Shown: piece by piece, positions 6,049 through 6,263 of the stretch
Position numbering within the stretch: the stretch's first letter is position 1
Layout: the number at the start of each line of letters is the position of its first letter
Assembly: GCA_016183145.1 (NCBI GenBank)
Contig: JACPFE010000474.1
Location: 1 to 6,263, forward strand
Origin: Deltaproteobacteria bacterium
GTDB lineage: Bacteria; Desulfobacterota; Binatia; UBA9968
Direction: 5' to 3'
DNA length: 6,263 nt
The notes under the pieces: generated by a model
The model's database searches: none
The model's input: only the letters and a program-made list of their open reading frames with translations
What the model was told of the DNA's origin: nothing
Translations under genes and position numbers: made by a program

Positions 6049-6263
6049 ATGAAAAAGCAACACGCCTGGCAGATTGTTTTGATGTTCTTTGGTCTTTTCC
6101 TGCCGGCCGGCCTGGCGGCACAACCGCTGCAAAAGATCGTCGAGGAAGCCAAAAAAGAAGGGAAGCTGCTTTTCTACACGGTGTTGTCGCTTCCCGAAAG
6201 CCAAGCGCTGATTAAAGGCTTTCACCAAAAATACCCTTTTATTCAGCCCGAGCTTTTGCGGCT
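6049..6263 (+). CDS. Extracellular solute-binding protein, ABC-type (Fe3+/AfuA-like family), N-terminal fragment
   Basis: The window holds the first 71 codons of a gene that runs off the 3' end. Residues 1-24 form a clear signal peptide: MKKQH, a hydrophobic core rich in Leu, Phe and Val, and an AGLAA cleavage region before QPLQK. The mature start reads VEEAKKEGKLLFYT, followed by SLPESQALIKGFHQKYPFIQ. This is the hallmark opening of periplasmic binding proteins of ABC importers in the AfuA/putative iron or polyamine-like group: an E-A-x-KEGKLxxYT strand, then a helix and F-x-x-KYPFI. The rest, including the ligand site, is missing. It follows the TctC-type receptor by 43 nt on the same strand and may belong to the same transcript. 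The ligand cannot be inferred from this fragment, and iron is only one possibility because many relatives in environmental genomes bind unknown solutes. Confidence 0.8.
   Translation, partial: MKKQHAWQIVLMFFGLFLPAGLAAQPLQKIVEEAKKEGKLLFYTVLSLPESQALIKGFHQKYPFIQPELLR

Overview
The window is 6.3 kb of GC-rich bacterial DNA, densely coded on the + strand. It carries genes for the metabolism and uptake of small organic acids. No rRNA, tRNA, CRISPR array, transposase or phage gene is visible. The gene types (aconitase-family dehydratase pair, ornithine-cyclodeaminase-like protein, UbiD decarboxylase, TctC/Bug-type receptor, ABC-type binding protein) and the two kinds of intergenic palindrome fit an environmental Gram-negative of the deltaproteobacterial, Binatota or Rokubacteria kind. 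That placement is an inference from style, not a phylogenetic result.

Layout. Bases 1-188 are the 3' end of a LeuD-like small dehydratase subunit. Bases 189-437 are non-coding and hold an 86-bp double-hairpin palindrome (270-355). Bases 438-3295 form a tight three-gene block: an ornithine cyclodeaminase/mu-crystallin family protein, then LeuD-like and LeuC-like subunits. The first two overlap by 4 nt (ATGA) and the next two are 6 nt apart. Bases 3296-3468 are non-coding and hold a second large palindrome (3340-3427). Bases 3469-6005 carry a UbiD-family decarboxylase and, 11 nt later, a TctC/Bug-type periplasmic receptor. From 6049 to the window end lies the start of an exported ABC-type solute-binding protein.

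How the genes may work together. The two binding proteins would capture small acids or other solutes outside the inner membrane. The LeuC/LeuD pair would move a hydroxyl group on a hydroxy-di- or tricarboxylic acid, UbiD would remove CO2 from an unsaturated or aromatic acid, and the cyclodeaminase-like protein would do NAD(P)-dependent chemistry on an amino or imino acid. No transporter membrane subunit, no UbiX (which makes the UbiD cofactor) and no regulator is in the window. A full pathway therefore cannot be read out, and leucine biosynthesis is only one option for LeuCD. The most notable points are the changed substrate loop in LeuC, a missing metal-ligand histidine in UbiD, the presence of two dissimilar LeuD-type subunits within 2 kb, and the two structured palindromes between transcription units. 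I see no clear sign of a wholly new type of system.
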